Assembly: GCF_022201045.2 (NCBI RefSeq)
Contig: NC_068560.1
Location: forward strand, 34,559,001-34,623,000
Origin: Citrus sinensis
Lineage: Eukaryota > Streptophyta > Magnoliopsida > Sapindales > Rutaceae
Direction of reading: 5' to 3'
DNA length: 64,000 nt
Shown here piece by piece: positions 48,272-59,900 of the stretch. Within the stretch, counting starts at the first letter, position 1; every line of letters begins with the position of its first letter. The notes under the pieces were generated by a model that had not been told where the DNA came from, did no database searches, and was given only the letters and a program-made list of their open reading frames with translations. The translations under genes and the position numbers were made by a program.

Positions 48272-50497
48272 GTTCGTCAGTTATGGCCACTCGTGTCCTA
48301 CCAGGGTTGGGAAATTGTAGGGTTAGTCCACACTTTTTCAAGTCTCAAGTCCGAGGACAAGCCCATGTAATTAGTGACAGGCTCATTGAAAGCCCTTCCA
48401 AACTTGAATCGGTTAGGCTTAGGTTGGACCTAGACCGGTCAGGGCTAGGCTTGGGTTTCAATGATTTTAGTTAAGGTTGTAAGGTCTAGTTATTTCTACT
48501 AAAATCCTATATTCAACTAGAAATGATTTGGAGAAGCTTTCTGTTATCACAATTTTATAGTGTCTGCAGATGGAGGTTTTTACATTTTGCTGAGGCATTC
48601 GAAAGTAGAAATTTTTAGATACTCTTCCGAGAACATCTATTCAAGACCTGGCCATTTGGGTGTTATTCTGATGGGTGCAGGATATGAGGCTATCATTTTG
48701 TATCCATTTTTTACTTTTTTTTTTTCTTTCATCTGTTCTTTATTCTTTAACACTTAAAATTGTCTTAGTTGCCAAACTTTATATGTATAGACCAATTCAG
48801 TGTAGAAATAACATTTGTTCGAGGTGATGGATGCAATTCTTGGGTGGTGTCGCGGCTACACTCTTACTTAGTTGCTTTGCTTGTTTAATTAATGGTTTGT
48901 TATGACTTCAGGTCATTGGCTTAGGTTTTCTTTTCTTTCTTTGATTTTATTTTTTTAATTTATAAATTGGAAAAGCCCTTAACTAGACCTATTCAGAGTG
49001 GGCTTCAAATTTTGGACACATATCCATAACTTCATGATACAGACCGGGCTTCAAGCTCAAACCTACTTTTTTGTCAAGCCTAAGTCCACGTGTTAATTGT
49101 AATTTACTGCATGGAAAAGAAATATTACTATAATTCTTATTATATCTTTTTTTTTAATTATTTGTGATTTTCACTTGTTTATATCCTTCTATGAAAATAA
49201 TTTGTGATTTGGTAGGAAAAGTAGGAAAAAACTTATGAAATATTACTATAATTATGATTATATCATTAGCATGTTGTGCTTTTATTTAATTTTTTGTGCT
49301 CATTTGTGAACTTTTGTCGGAAAACTAAAACATTGAGTGGAAAAATACAATTGTCCAAGATTTTTTTGTGATAAGATGATATGTTAGAAAACATTGAGTG
49401 ATAGAACGACTTGATTTATCTCATGAATTAAAAGTCTTGTACAAATGTACTCAAAAAACTTATTTAGGATAGTTCATAATCCATATTTTCATTCTAATTT
49501 TTTAGCCAAGACCTAATAAAATCTTAAAAAAACAATCTAAAACCTACCATGCGTTGTGGATCTACGTCATTTGTCCTATATGAGATTTATAACTTTTTTT
49601 TTCTCTTTTTTCAATTAGCCAACGTGCATAGGCCTTCTTCTATCTGTGTGTGCGCGTGTGCGTGTCAGTGAGTGTGCTTGTGCCTGTGTGCAGCACATAC
49701 GTGAAGTGTGAAATGGTGGGTTACAGAAAATAAAGAGTTGCTTCAATTTGAGAAACCGATCTTTGTTGGAAATTCTATTCAGTTTGACATGGAATTGATG
49801 GATGCCGAACGCCACAGCATTCTTTCGAATTTGGTCTCACCAATATGGATCATACGAACTATGATTTATTGTCAAATGAGGTATTCACGCACAATGTTAA
49901 TATGAGAATTCTAGTTGACATGATGTGTCGCAAGTTCATACATTGTTTCATACCATTGTCGATGGCTGTACAATAGTTGGCACCAAACATAAAAATCAGA
50001 ATTATAAGGTGTTAAAATTGTTTTAAATGTCTATTGACAATAAATTTTAGACACACTATATCTAATTAACGTCTATATATCATATACTACCAATTATATA
50101 GTAATTTTTTTAAATAAATACATGCATTAATTACATATAATATCTCTTGTATACTTATATAATGTCTGTTGTCAAGAAATACATGTCATTTACCAAGAGA
50201 GGTTCTTCTCACTTGCTTCAGACTCCACTTAAAACTTTATCACAGCACAATTAGGGAGACCACCATTAAAGAAGACATGACATGAAAAAGTTTCCTAACG
50301 CACAACCGCAAATTAGAGGGTCGTGCTTTGTTAATGATTAGCACAAGAAATGCATAATTAACAAAAATGTTTAGATATGTATATATATACATAAAGTCAA
50401 AGTGGCATATCTCTGCGAAGCTCAAAATATGCTTTAAAGGGGCAAAAAAAAAAAAACTCCATTATTTATGGGGTCGTCTTGCACATTACAAATTTGA
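48272..50497. other. Intergenic; no gene recognised
   Basis: At 48283-48474 an open stretch (MATRVLPGLGNCRVSP...) has repeated GGTTAGGCTTAGG and GGCTAGGCTTGGG motifs and looks like repeat-derived sequence. A direct repeat GAAATATTACTATAATT occurs at about 49120 and 49237. Alternating GT/GC sequence lies at 49643-49695. Confidence 0.4.
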
Positions 50498-50651
50498 GAA
50501 TTTGAGTAGCTGGGCTTAAGAATCTAGAGGCCACAACAAGACAGTAGCCCAACTGATAGATAAGTAGTAATAGAGAATTTGAGTACCAGGCCTTGAGAAT
50601 TTACAGGCCATAATAAGACAGTAACCCAATTGATATATAGGTATTGATAAG
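50498..50651. repeat. 77-bp imperfect tandem duplication
   Basis: A block beginning GAATTTGAGTA at 50498 recurs at about 50575. Both copies contain GGGCTT/GGCCTT, AGAGGCCA/CAGGCCAT, AAGACAGTAGCCCAA/AAGACAGTAACCCAA and a GATA(T)A end. Divergence of about 15 percent suggests an old duplication. Confidence 0.65.
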
Positions 50652-51524
50652 TGTAAATAAATAGCAAAAAATCGTAATACACTTTCAATAAAATTACTGT
50701 TTTATTTGTATGCAAATAATGAGAAAAATAAGTTTAGGAGGGCACGTCAGCTATCACTTTTCTTTGGAATCAAAAATTCAAAACAAAAAAAACTCATACT
50801 TATATTGTGGATAAGTAGAATAAGAATGTTACAATGATTTTTGAATTCTATTTATTTACCACATACCGTCTCTAAGCATCTTTTAAATTTCATTGTCTTT
50901 TGAAAAAGAAGTTCAATTTTTAAATAATAATTCATGTGAAACGACATTGTAATTATTATTTTTTAATAATATACAATCTTTTTTAAGATACATTGAAGTG
51001 AATTCTTTATTTCTCCATTATGCCTTATTTTTCCCCAAAAAAAAAAGAAAAGAATGGGACATGTCAACTATATAATTTAGGTCATGTTTGGGGGTAAGGT
51101 CGGGCAAAGTTACAACATTACATTATTTAGTAAACACTAGTTGTTGTAACTTAGAAGTTAAATTGACTTGATTTTATACTTATGCGATGAAAATTTTATC
51201 ATATCTTTACTAATTTTTTAAAAATTATTATTCAAAAATTACATTTACGATATATTATTAACTTTTATTAGTAGTTATATAGTTAGAGATTTTAAAGTAT
51301 GAAAAAATTCGGAAAAACCTTAAAACCGCACTTTAAAATTTCGGACTAGAACATTTCTCAAACTTTTATTTTATATTTATAATTTTATTCATAGTAATTG
51401 TAACTTAAGAGTTACGGTACCACAATAGCAATTATAATCTTTGTTTTATTTATTTTTATTTTTAATTGTATCTTTATTAGTCGAGCTCTTATTTAGTCAA
51501 CAACACAAAATATGTAATAAGATT
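50652..51524. other. Intergenic with possible fold-back element
   Basis: From 51083 (GGTCATGTTTGGGGGTAAGG) to about 51430 the sequence has MITE-like composition, with a left GTTGTAACTTAGAAGTTA motif facing a right TTGTAACTTAAGAGTTACGG motif. Ends and duplications were not resolved. Confidence 0.35.
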
Positions 51525-51610
51525 CTTTTTATTATTATTATTATGCTTATTGGTAATTCGATCCCATCGTGTCTGTGATGCTAAGCAACCAATTGACCCA
51601 AAAGCATCCC
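51525..51610 (-). mobile_element. tRNA-like SINE head or truncated SINE
   Basis: On the minus strand, an A-box-like GGGTCAATTGGTTGCTTAGC is followed about 20 bases on by a B-box-like GGGATCGAATTACC and then an ATAATAATAATAAAAAG tail. Spacing fits a Pol III promoter. No target-site duplication was seen, so this is less certain than the other SINEs in the window. Confidence 0.4.
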
Positions 51611-51904
51611 TACATGCAAGGCTGATATACGCATTAAGCTCTACGTTTATCTATGGAGCTTCTAGTCACACTAACTCAAAATGCTATGCGAAGTTATTAT
51701 TTGTACAAATAGTGATGATTTGAATAGTCTCACACAAGTTCTCATTGTATTTTATTTGTTTATTCATTTTTTCAATTCGAGTCTCGTAGAAGTCTTTTGT
51801 TTTATTTTATATGCACGCAAACAAGTGAATCGCATTATGCAGTGAATGAATCAACCTTCTAGAGCTTTCTCTAAGCTAAATCAATCATTGATGATGAAAG
51901 TTCT

Positions 51905-52130
51905 ATAAGACGCGACGGTATTTATCATCACCAGCCGTCCAATCTTTCGTCAGAAGTTCTTTCACGGTTGCCCATCAAAGAGCGCCATCGCGAAAGCGGG
52001 ACCCACCAAGAAAATGTTGGACACGTGTAAAAACCTTCGTAGGCCTCGCTGGCGTTTCGGTTAATGTGATTTGACAATTTGACAAGGAGAAGTTACGATG
52101 ATGCGTTTGCTGACACCTGTAAATCCTTTA
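51905..52130. promoter_or_regulatory. GC-richer island with G-box, far upstream of GIGANTEA
   Basis: A stretch distinctly less AT-rich than its surroundings, with CACGTG at 52022-52027 (in ACACGTGTAA) and further CGCGACGG and AGCGCCATCGCG motifs. It resembles regulatory or ancient exon sequence. No coding frame is supported. It lies 5 kb upstream of the GIGANTEA ATG, so any link is speculative. Confidence 0.3.
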
Positions 52131-53329
52131 ATAATTTGTGATTGAACCGACAAAGCCGCCACTTTTAATTTTTTTAAGAGTTTTTAAATGCGAGTGCGTA
52201 ACCGACATTTTATCTCCTTTGTTTTGCCTGCTGTGCCAATGTTTTTGTTTGTTATCATTCCAGATTGTTCTATTGAGAGAATCATGATTACTTATTTAAT
52301 AATTTTTTTCCTTTTAATCAAATTGGAATTTGCTAAGAGGCGCTATGTTAATGGTTGTAAAAATATATCGTGTCGAGAGAAAAAATAAAAATTTAATCAA
52401 TTTTCCTTTTCCCTTAACGGATTTGACTTGATATTAATCTATTTACGACTTTAATTTGTACATGAAATTAAAAGGTAAATTTTCATTGACATCTCATTAT
52501 TGTTGGTTTTCTATATACGTTTCAAATACTTCCTTGTTAAAAATCTCTTTAAAAAGTCCCGATTAAATCTATTAAAAGTTGTATTGCACATTTGCTTTGG
52601 ATGAGCTATTACATAAAAATTATAAAAAAAATTATAATTATAATGAATAGGGTTCTTCTTTGTAATATTATATACAATACAAACAAAAATTCAATGCAAC
52701 CAAAATCTAGAAAAATATACAATCAATTTGATATATCAAAGTGTAATACAATTAAAATTTAATATAATAATAAACGCCACAACTATTAAAAATACTCATA
52801 TTTTTTATATTAGAGTTAAGAAGAATAGATTGCCAACCAATCGAACCAATGATTTACTAAGTAAAAATGTTAGATTTTTGTGAATGTTTATTTAGTTTAC
52901 TCTTATAATATATGACTTTTGAGTTCTCATCGTTGATATTTCTTCTCATATAAGAATGCATATTATCTAGTTAAGCATTAATTTTTAAACTATCCTACAA
53001 CATAATTGATTAATCTCTCCTCAAATTTAGAGTTAGCCATTGTTCAATTTAATGCAATTGCATATTCTTCTCTCTCTCCCCCTCCCCTTTTTTAATTTTT
53101 ACATATTTTTGTTATAACGAAATCTATTTTTTAAATAGAATGGAAACAACCTTATCCAAGACAAAACAAGATAAATCATTTTAGTAAAATATTATTTATG
53201 AGGAAAAAGATCCAATTACCGAAAGCACAAGTGAACTCGGACACGGTTTAAGAGTCAACGGAGATATTAATACAATAAGTCCACAAATCAAAACTCCGCA
53301 CGCGTAGAGCATGAACTTATCTCTTAACG
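52131..53329. other. Intergenic, AT-rich
   Basis: No gene, RNA or mobile element was recognised. Short ORFs here are AT-driven. Confidence 0.4.
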
Positions 53330-53720
53330 GGATGTGAGAATGCATGGTCATCCATCACCATCTGTACACATGCGGCAGCACAAACCATCCGTGACATCTT
53401 AGGCCGTGGCCCCACCAGAAATCAAGCGGAAGCAAGTGGGCGTGAGTCGAAGAAGATCAGAGAAGATATATTCCTATCACAGCATTGCGCCACGTGTGTG
53501 TGAGGCGAGATCTAAGTCGTATATATCTATAGCTCTCCAGCGATTGGCTACACGTCACCAACTATTTTTGGTTTTCAAAAGCAAAATATCTGCAGAGGGT
53601 GCGTCGACAACCAGATATTTCTAGTGGCTGCCCGTTAATTCGCAGCCATTGAATTTGTTAGCGTGTCGACTCTACGGTGGTTAGATTCTTTGCGGGCAAC
53701 CAGTGACTGTTGCCCTTTTT
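53330..53720 (+). promoter_or_regulatory. Candidate clock-responsive module upstream of GIGANTEA
   Basis: A GC-richer block about 3.3-3.6 kb before the GIGANTEA ATG. It holds a full evening element AAAATATCT at 53583-53591, a reverse short evening element AGATATTT at 53613-53620, a G-box CACGTG at 53491-53496, an ACACGTCA at 53550-53557 and a reverse CCAAT at 53543-53547. In Arabidopsis, evening elements and ABRE-like ACGT sites in conserved modules drive evening expression of GI. The same combination here suggests the equivalent module, but this was judged by eye. Confidence 0.5.
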
Positions 53721-53896
53721 GGGACTCAGAAATGGGGCACACGCGACGAATCGAATGTACTATTTCTTTTTTCCCGGTTTAACTCGGTCCTCGTCCTGTC
53801 TTATCAACAGAGACTCGGCCCGAGTGAGAATGTGAGATGTCGAAACTCGAAAGTTTGAACTTTGAACCTGAAAGGAAGAAGTAAAATCTTTGGGGG

Positions 53897-53920
53897 AAAA
53901 AAAAAAAAAAAAAAAAAAAA
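53897..53920 (+). repeat. Poly-A tract (24 A)
   Basis: Uninterrupted run of 24 A. It lies between the candidate evening-element module and a poly-C tract. Confidence 0.9.
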
Positions 53921-54227
53921 TCCAATCAAATTATTAAAAATTTTAAAACATTCAATTTTTGTGTTTGATTATTTTGTCTCTAATAAAATTCTACAGGTTG
54001 TATCCGAAAACATTCAATGTTCATCATTATTATTTTTTCTTCATCGTATCTTTTAGGATTGGCACACGAGCCCTCGTCCGCCATTTAGTGTTTATCATTA
54101 GAAATTCTTTGAACATTTGTAAGTATGTGTCAAAACAAAAAAATAGTTAAAATCTTATTACAAATTTGAAATTTCGTGCAGCGTGTTCCCCCCACTTCAG
54201 AGTGGAATGTTACGTTGGTTTTAATCA

Positions 54228-54248
54228 CCCCCCCCCCCCCCCCCCCCC
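54228..54248 (+). repeat. Poly-C tract (21 C)
   Basis: Uninterrupted run of 21 C, thus a G run on the minus strand with quadruplex potential. Length is likely variable or uncertain. Confidence 0.9.
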
Positions 54249-55430
54249 ATTTACAAATTGGGACAAATTTACAAGTATTAAACTTTTTTTTTATTGACCT
54301 TTCCAAATTAATAATAAATAAATAAATAAATTGCTTTGTTTTTGTTCCTGATTGGCAATAAGTTTAGTGTTGTTTTACCTTTCGAAAGTCAATGGATATT
54401 GACCAATGACATCTTATGTGCCTATCTCTTTCTCTTCTCTTTCAAAACCACTATGAGAAATTTATAATAAATAACTACCACATCTTCTATGATTAGTCAC
54501 AGCCTATTTGCATCAACTAATATGATATGCATGAAGTCAAATTATAAGGAAAATGTTTATATAATGCAAAGTTAAAACTTTAGTAAACTCAGAAATGGAC
54601 ATCCATATGTTTATATACATAAATATAAAGCATAATGCACTACACGTCAGATGAATCTCTCGTTTTTTTGAAATACTGTGCCCAAAGTTACATGTTCATA
54701 TGTCACATGAAAGGGATTTGTTACAATAGTTAATTTAGCTACTTTTTTTTTTTTTATGGGAGGGGATTAAAAAGAAGGTAGTGTATATAGTATTTGAGTA
54801 CATTAATTTTGTAACTTTCAGGTTTAAAATGAAGAAATTGTGACCTTAATTGTTAGATTCTTAATCTTAATTATGAGTCGTTTTGTCTTTGTAAAGTTAA
54901 GATGTTTACATGCACAACAAGTTTTAAACTTGACATTCTATGTTAAATTGTTTAATATTCATACTATGATTGAAAACTCCATTCCTTCAGTAGTATCAAC
55001 AGTACGTTTTTGACAATTTATTTATCTTCTTTTGAAAATCTTAAGGAGTGTGAAGATTAACATTGTATTACCCATCATATTATTTATATGATTTATTTAA
55101 TAAATTATTTATTTTGATAAAATTTTGTAAGTAATAATAATACAGCACATGACAACATAAAAATATGTCATTTAATTGATACAAAGCGAACACTTCTATA
55201 TATAAACCTGTCTCTTATACCATAGAATTAGTCGAACCATTTTAACTCTAATAGCTCAAGAGACTTAGTAAAAGACTCAATGTTGGTATTAAAAATAAAT
55301 TTCATTACATGATAACATTTTATTATGTGTAAAAAATAATTTTTATTATCTTTTTATATTAGTATTTTTCGTGGATAGAAAAATTATTGAAGAATCGATC
55401 ACGCTGGGGTAAAAAAAAAAAGGCGTGAGA
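54249..55430. other. Intergenic, AT-rich, upstream of GIGANTEA
   Basis: No gene was recognised. On the minus strand near 55200-55275, a TGGTTCGACTAATTC motif resembles a Pol III B box, perhaps a decayed SINE. Confidence 0.35.
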
Positions 55431-55439
55431 TTTGCATCC

Positions 55440-55995
55440 ATTGAACCATGCGTGTTGTTACTCAGCTCACGTTGGCTAGGCAAGAGCAAACAAGCGAAAA
55501 TCAAAATGGCTGCAATAACGCAAAAAAGGATACTAATCGACGAAGCCCAGAACGAATAAAGGAAAAATATCAGGCGCGTAATACTTTGAAGTTGCTGTCG
55601 CCTTTTAAAAGCAACGGCCATGTTACTTCGCTGCTGTCACATTTGAAGCCGCGCGGTGCTTGCTTACTACAATATGTTACACGTGTACGATCCAGATATG
55701 AGGAAGACGTACACCTTAGCTTGAAAGACAACAAAACTCCTGCGGAAATATCTTCTCACAAATCAGTTCAAATATTAATAAAATATTTCGAACAGCCCAA
55801 CATCCTCGTTCCAATAATTTATTTATTTGTGGGGATAGCCACTTGCAGGAGGGCAACTTCGTCATTTGGCAACATGACTCTTGTTCGCTTTTCTGGTCAT
55901 GCCCATGCATGCATGCTGGTTCTATACATGCATGCATTTCGCATGACGTGGCACTCTGGCCTCTAAGGTGAGAGGAAAATATCCTTGCCACGTAT
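55440..55995 (+). promoter_or_regulatory. Proximal GIGANTEA promoter candidate
   Basis: A GC-richer block about 1.0-1.5 kb before the ATG. It contains a G-box CACGTG at 55680-55685, a short evening-element AAATATCT at 55746-55753, RY-type CATGCATGCATGC at 55904-55916 with a second copy near 55927, an ABRE-like ACGTGGC at 55946-55952 and GCCACGT at 55987-55993. CTCTAAG|GTGAGA near 55967 could be the donor of a 5' UTR intron. ORFs on both strands overlap here, as expected for non-coding GC-rich DNA. Confidence 0.45.
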
Positions 55996-56666
55996 GCATC
56001 AAATCTGTGCTAAGAGCACATCTAAAGATCTCTCTCTGCCAGAACTACAACCTCTTAATAAATTCCTCAAGTAATTTATTTATTTATTTGCAGAATAATA
56101 ATATTATTTTTTACAGTGACGATTGTTTGCAACCAATCAAATTTCCATAATAAAACTTGCAGGAGCTCACGAATTCTTAAAGCGACGCAGAGTTAGATTT
56201 CAGGCACTTTCTCCAGTTTCATTTTCCTTTTTTTAATTTTAATTTTATTGCAATAATTTTTCCTCTATTTTTTTCTTTTGATCTTGAAAGTTAGCTGCGC
56301 ATTTTTTTAGTATTATTATTATTTTTTAAATACTTGTGAAGTTGCTGCTGTTATTTGTTGAAGATTCTTCTGTTGTTTATAAGTATCAGCTGAAATGAAC
56401 ATAAGGCTGAGGTTTTGGTGATTTTGAAGCGAAAATAAGAAGAAGGGAAGGAAAAAAAAAAGAAAAAAAGAAGAAAGTTGTTGCTGATATAGTGATATAT
56501 GCTTTTTTTTTTTTAATTCATGTGAATGATCTTTTACCTTAAGTAAGTTTTATATACCTTTTGTTATCAATTTCATCAAGTCTTGAGATTATTTTATTTA
56601 CATAGATAAATCTGATTATCAGTAGTACTAAATTATTTATTATATTTTTCATTTCTTTTTTTGCAG

Positions 56667-56971
56667 AATAGTTTTGAGTACGAAAATTATGAAAATTTTG
56701 GACGTTTGAGACTATTTAGAGGCAGAGGCTAACACACTGTAGTGAATTCATTCATTTTAAAGAGTTGCGGTAGCAGCAGCAGTCAACGATTCGTTTTGCA
56801 AATTATAGTAAAGCCGACTTCATTTTCTTTTCATTACTGAATCTTGGGCTGTTGTTTGGAATGTTGAATTACGATATTTTGATTCTTTAGCGGTTTCAAA
56901 GGAAAATTTTGTTTTCCTGTAAGTGACTGGCTGAAAAAGAAAGAACAGAGTTGTACGATAGTTTTTGGTAG
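56667..56971 (+). other. Probable 5' UTR exon of GIGANTEA with small uORF
   Basis: A T-rich tract ends in TTGCAG at 56661-56666, a good acceptor, after which the sequence leads to the ATG at 56972 without another intron signal. A tiny upstream ORF of six codons (MKILDV) lies at 56689-56709. GI genes commonly have introns in the 5' UTR, so upstream leader exons are expected within 55.9-56.6 kb. Confidence 0.4.
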
Positions 56972-59900
56972 ATGGCCAGTTCATCTGAGAGGTGGATAGA
57001 TGGACTTCAATTCTCATCATTGTTCTGGCCTCCGCCACAAGATGCTGAGCAACGCAAGGTTTGATTCTTTTTCCTCTCTCAATGATTCTGTCTTGTTTGG
57101 ATTTTGTTTTGATGAAAGTTCAAAAAGTAAGAGATGTAATTTTGCTGCTATCTGTTAATTTGTGGGAAGAATTGCCTGCAAAATAGAAATGTGTATGGGA
57201 GAGTGTTAAATTTAATACTTTGTTCTATTAGCTCTTTATGTATTAAATTTTAGAACAGATGCCTTTGTATGTATGGTTGCTGTCATATTGGAAACCAGTA
57301 ATCAAAATGTGACGTTTCTATTTGAACAGAAGCGTAGTTTCCTTATTCCACGTTGTCGGCTCTTTGAATTTTCACAATTATGTGATTATTATTGGCGATT
57401 TCACACAGATTTAATCTGTAGTTATCTATGTGAGGTTCAGCTGCAAGAGCGTCCATCTGAGTTCAAGTTGTTATGGCCATTCATTCTATCTCTTAAGTAT
57501 AGAGTAACCTTCTGTGTGATGTTTGTTGGTTTTGTTACCTAACACTGTTCTTGTTCTAGTAGTGGGATATGTTCTATAAAATACCTTATACCGACTAAAC
57601 TTGCCATAAATTTGTTTAACCTACTAAAAGTATGTCAACTGAGTTATTAACCTTCTTTTATTTAGGCTTGGCCTTACTATTTTGAGAGATTAAGCATGCC
57701 AGTAATATATTTACCATTAATCAGGCTTTCAAATGCTCCAACCTGGTGCTAAAATAGTTCTGTAGGGGAAAAATAGGTGGTTTAGTGGATTTTATACTTC
57801 CTTTTGAAATAACTTATGAGTTGGTGTGTGCAGTTTCCTGTTGGCAGGCTTTTTTTTTTCATTTTGTTGACTAAACTGTCTTTCTAGTTCCAAATTTCTA
57901 CAATTATTAATTGCATGTTTTCTCTTGGCCCCTCTATAGATTCAAACTACGGCCTACGTGGAGTACTTTGGCCAATTTACATCGGAGCAATTCCCTGAGG
58001 AAATTGCAGAGGTATATGCTCTATCTTTGTGCAAAATTTTCATGTGCAATGTCAATGGGAAATATGCAGATCTGATATATTCAGCGTAGTTTGACGCAAA
58101 TATCATCAGGAATCTCAAGATTCAAGGATTTTCAAGTGATGTTGCTTACTCGTTATATTCTTGTGCAGTTGATTCGTAGCCATTATCCACATAAGGAGAG
58201 GCGCCTTTTTGATGATGTTCTGGGTACTGATTCTTTATCCATGTTTGTTTTAACGAATAATTGATTGCTACGTTCAAGAATTTCTTTGCCTCTTGTTTCT
58301 CGTAAACAACAAGACCTTTTCTCACACAAAGACTTCTTTATTGTATTTAACAAACAGCGATGTTTGTCCTTCATCATCCGGAGCACGGGCATGCTGTTGC
58401 TCTTCCAATTATATCATGTATCATTGATGGAACGTTGGTGTATGATAAGAGTAGCCCCCCATTTGCTTCTTTCGTTTCCTTAGTTTGTCCAAACAGTGAG
58501 GTATGAGAACAGAACTGATTCTAAGCATTATTCATTCTTGATAGGCTGTAATTTGTAGTGTACTTTTTAGTTGATGTTCAAATTTGTTGAATAGAGAATT
58601 TAATATGCTTTTCAACCTGAGGAAACCCTTATTGGTGCTGATTCATACAATGACATATTTCTTTTCACAGAATGAGTACTCTGAACAGTGGGCTTTGGCT
58701 TGTACGGAGATTTTACGAATATTAACTCATTACAATCGCCCAATCTATAAGACGGAACAGCAGAATAGTGAATTTGAGAGAAGTAGTAGTAGTAGCCATG
58801 CTACAACAAGCGACTCTAGGGATGGAGAACTGAGCAATATGCCTTTGGTGCAACAAGAGAGGAAACCTTTAAGGCCTTTGTCCCCCTGGATTACAGATAT
58901 ATTGCTTGCTGCCCCCCTTGGGATCAGAAGTGACTACTTCCGGTGGTAAGTAAATTCTTCAGTTGTGGCATATTAGTAGTTAACCAAAATTTGGTATAAG
59001 ATGATAATCATTACCAATTGGCAACAAAACTTGTCATCAAACTGAATTTTTGCTCTTTTACCTGGCAAAAATTAGCATTCTCCATTTCATTAGGTTCTTT
59101 CTTTTGGTTTATTATTGGATTTAATGCCTTGTGGCTCACATGCCCTTGGATTGATCAACCCTTCCACCTTTCTTTGTGTTACAGGTGTAGTGGTGTTATG
59201 GGAAAATATGCAGCTGGTGAGCTCAAGCCACCTACAATAGGTTAGTTGAATTTTGTGTTATCAAAGATGTGACTCTTCTTCTTTCACGTATGTGTGTGTT
59301 TGTATTTGTATTTCTGTGTGCGTGTCATTAACTAGCAACTGCAGTTTAAAGAAGGATGTTGATCATGAGTCCGGTTAATTGACTGATGTTTCTTCTTAGC
59401 ATCTTCTCGTGGATCTGGAAAGCATCCTCAGCTCATGCTATCAACTCCAAGGTGGGCTGTTGCAAATGGTGCTGGTGTTATATTAAGTGTCTGTGACGAC
59501 GAACTTGCTCGCTATGAGACTGCTACTTTAACAGCTGCTGCTGTCCCGGCACTCCTGCTTCCTCCTGCAACAACAGCATTGGATGAGCATCTAGTTGCCG
59601 GGCTTCCAGCACTTGAGCCATATGCACGCTTATTTCATAGGTAAAGCTCTGAACCTTAAAGGGCATTTAACCGGCTTTTCTTCAATATTTTGTTCAATAA
59701 ATCTATGGGCACAAACATGAGTGTGAGTGTCTCATTGCTGTCAGGTGCAAATAATCTTTTAGCATATATTTTTCTGAAGTCACTCATTGGAGCACAAAAG
59801 AACTAGTGATTAAATCCATAATGAAAATGATACAGGTTAACTCAGAAATGATTTGCCACATGTTCAGCGTGCTGATCAAGTATCTAAATGTGTAAACTTG

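Noticed and set aside
48283..48474. 63-codon ORF starting MATRVLPG
   Set aside because: Internal repeats of AGGCTTAGG/GGCTTGGG type suggest repeat-derived DNA next to a MITE.
49708..49905. 65-codon open stretch (KWWVTENKELLQFEKPIF)
   Set aside because: Looks mildly protein-like but has no recognised family, no conserved neighbours and no clear splice sites; not enough to call.
53406..53624. 72-codon ORF starting MAPPEIKRKQVG
   Set aside because: It overlaps the cluster of evening elements and G-box; no similarity recognised and no splice context.
55448..55966. 172-codon ORF on the plus strand, overlapping a 91-codon minus ORF
   Set aside because: No recognisable motif, mixed composition, and both strands open over the same GC-richer promoter-like block before GIGANTEA; better read as regulatory DNA.
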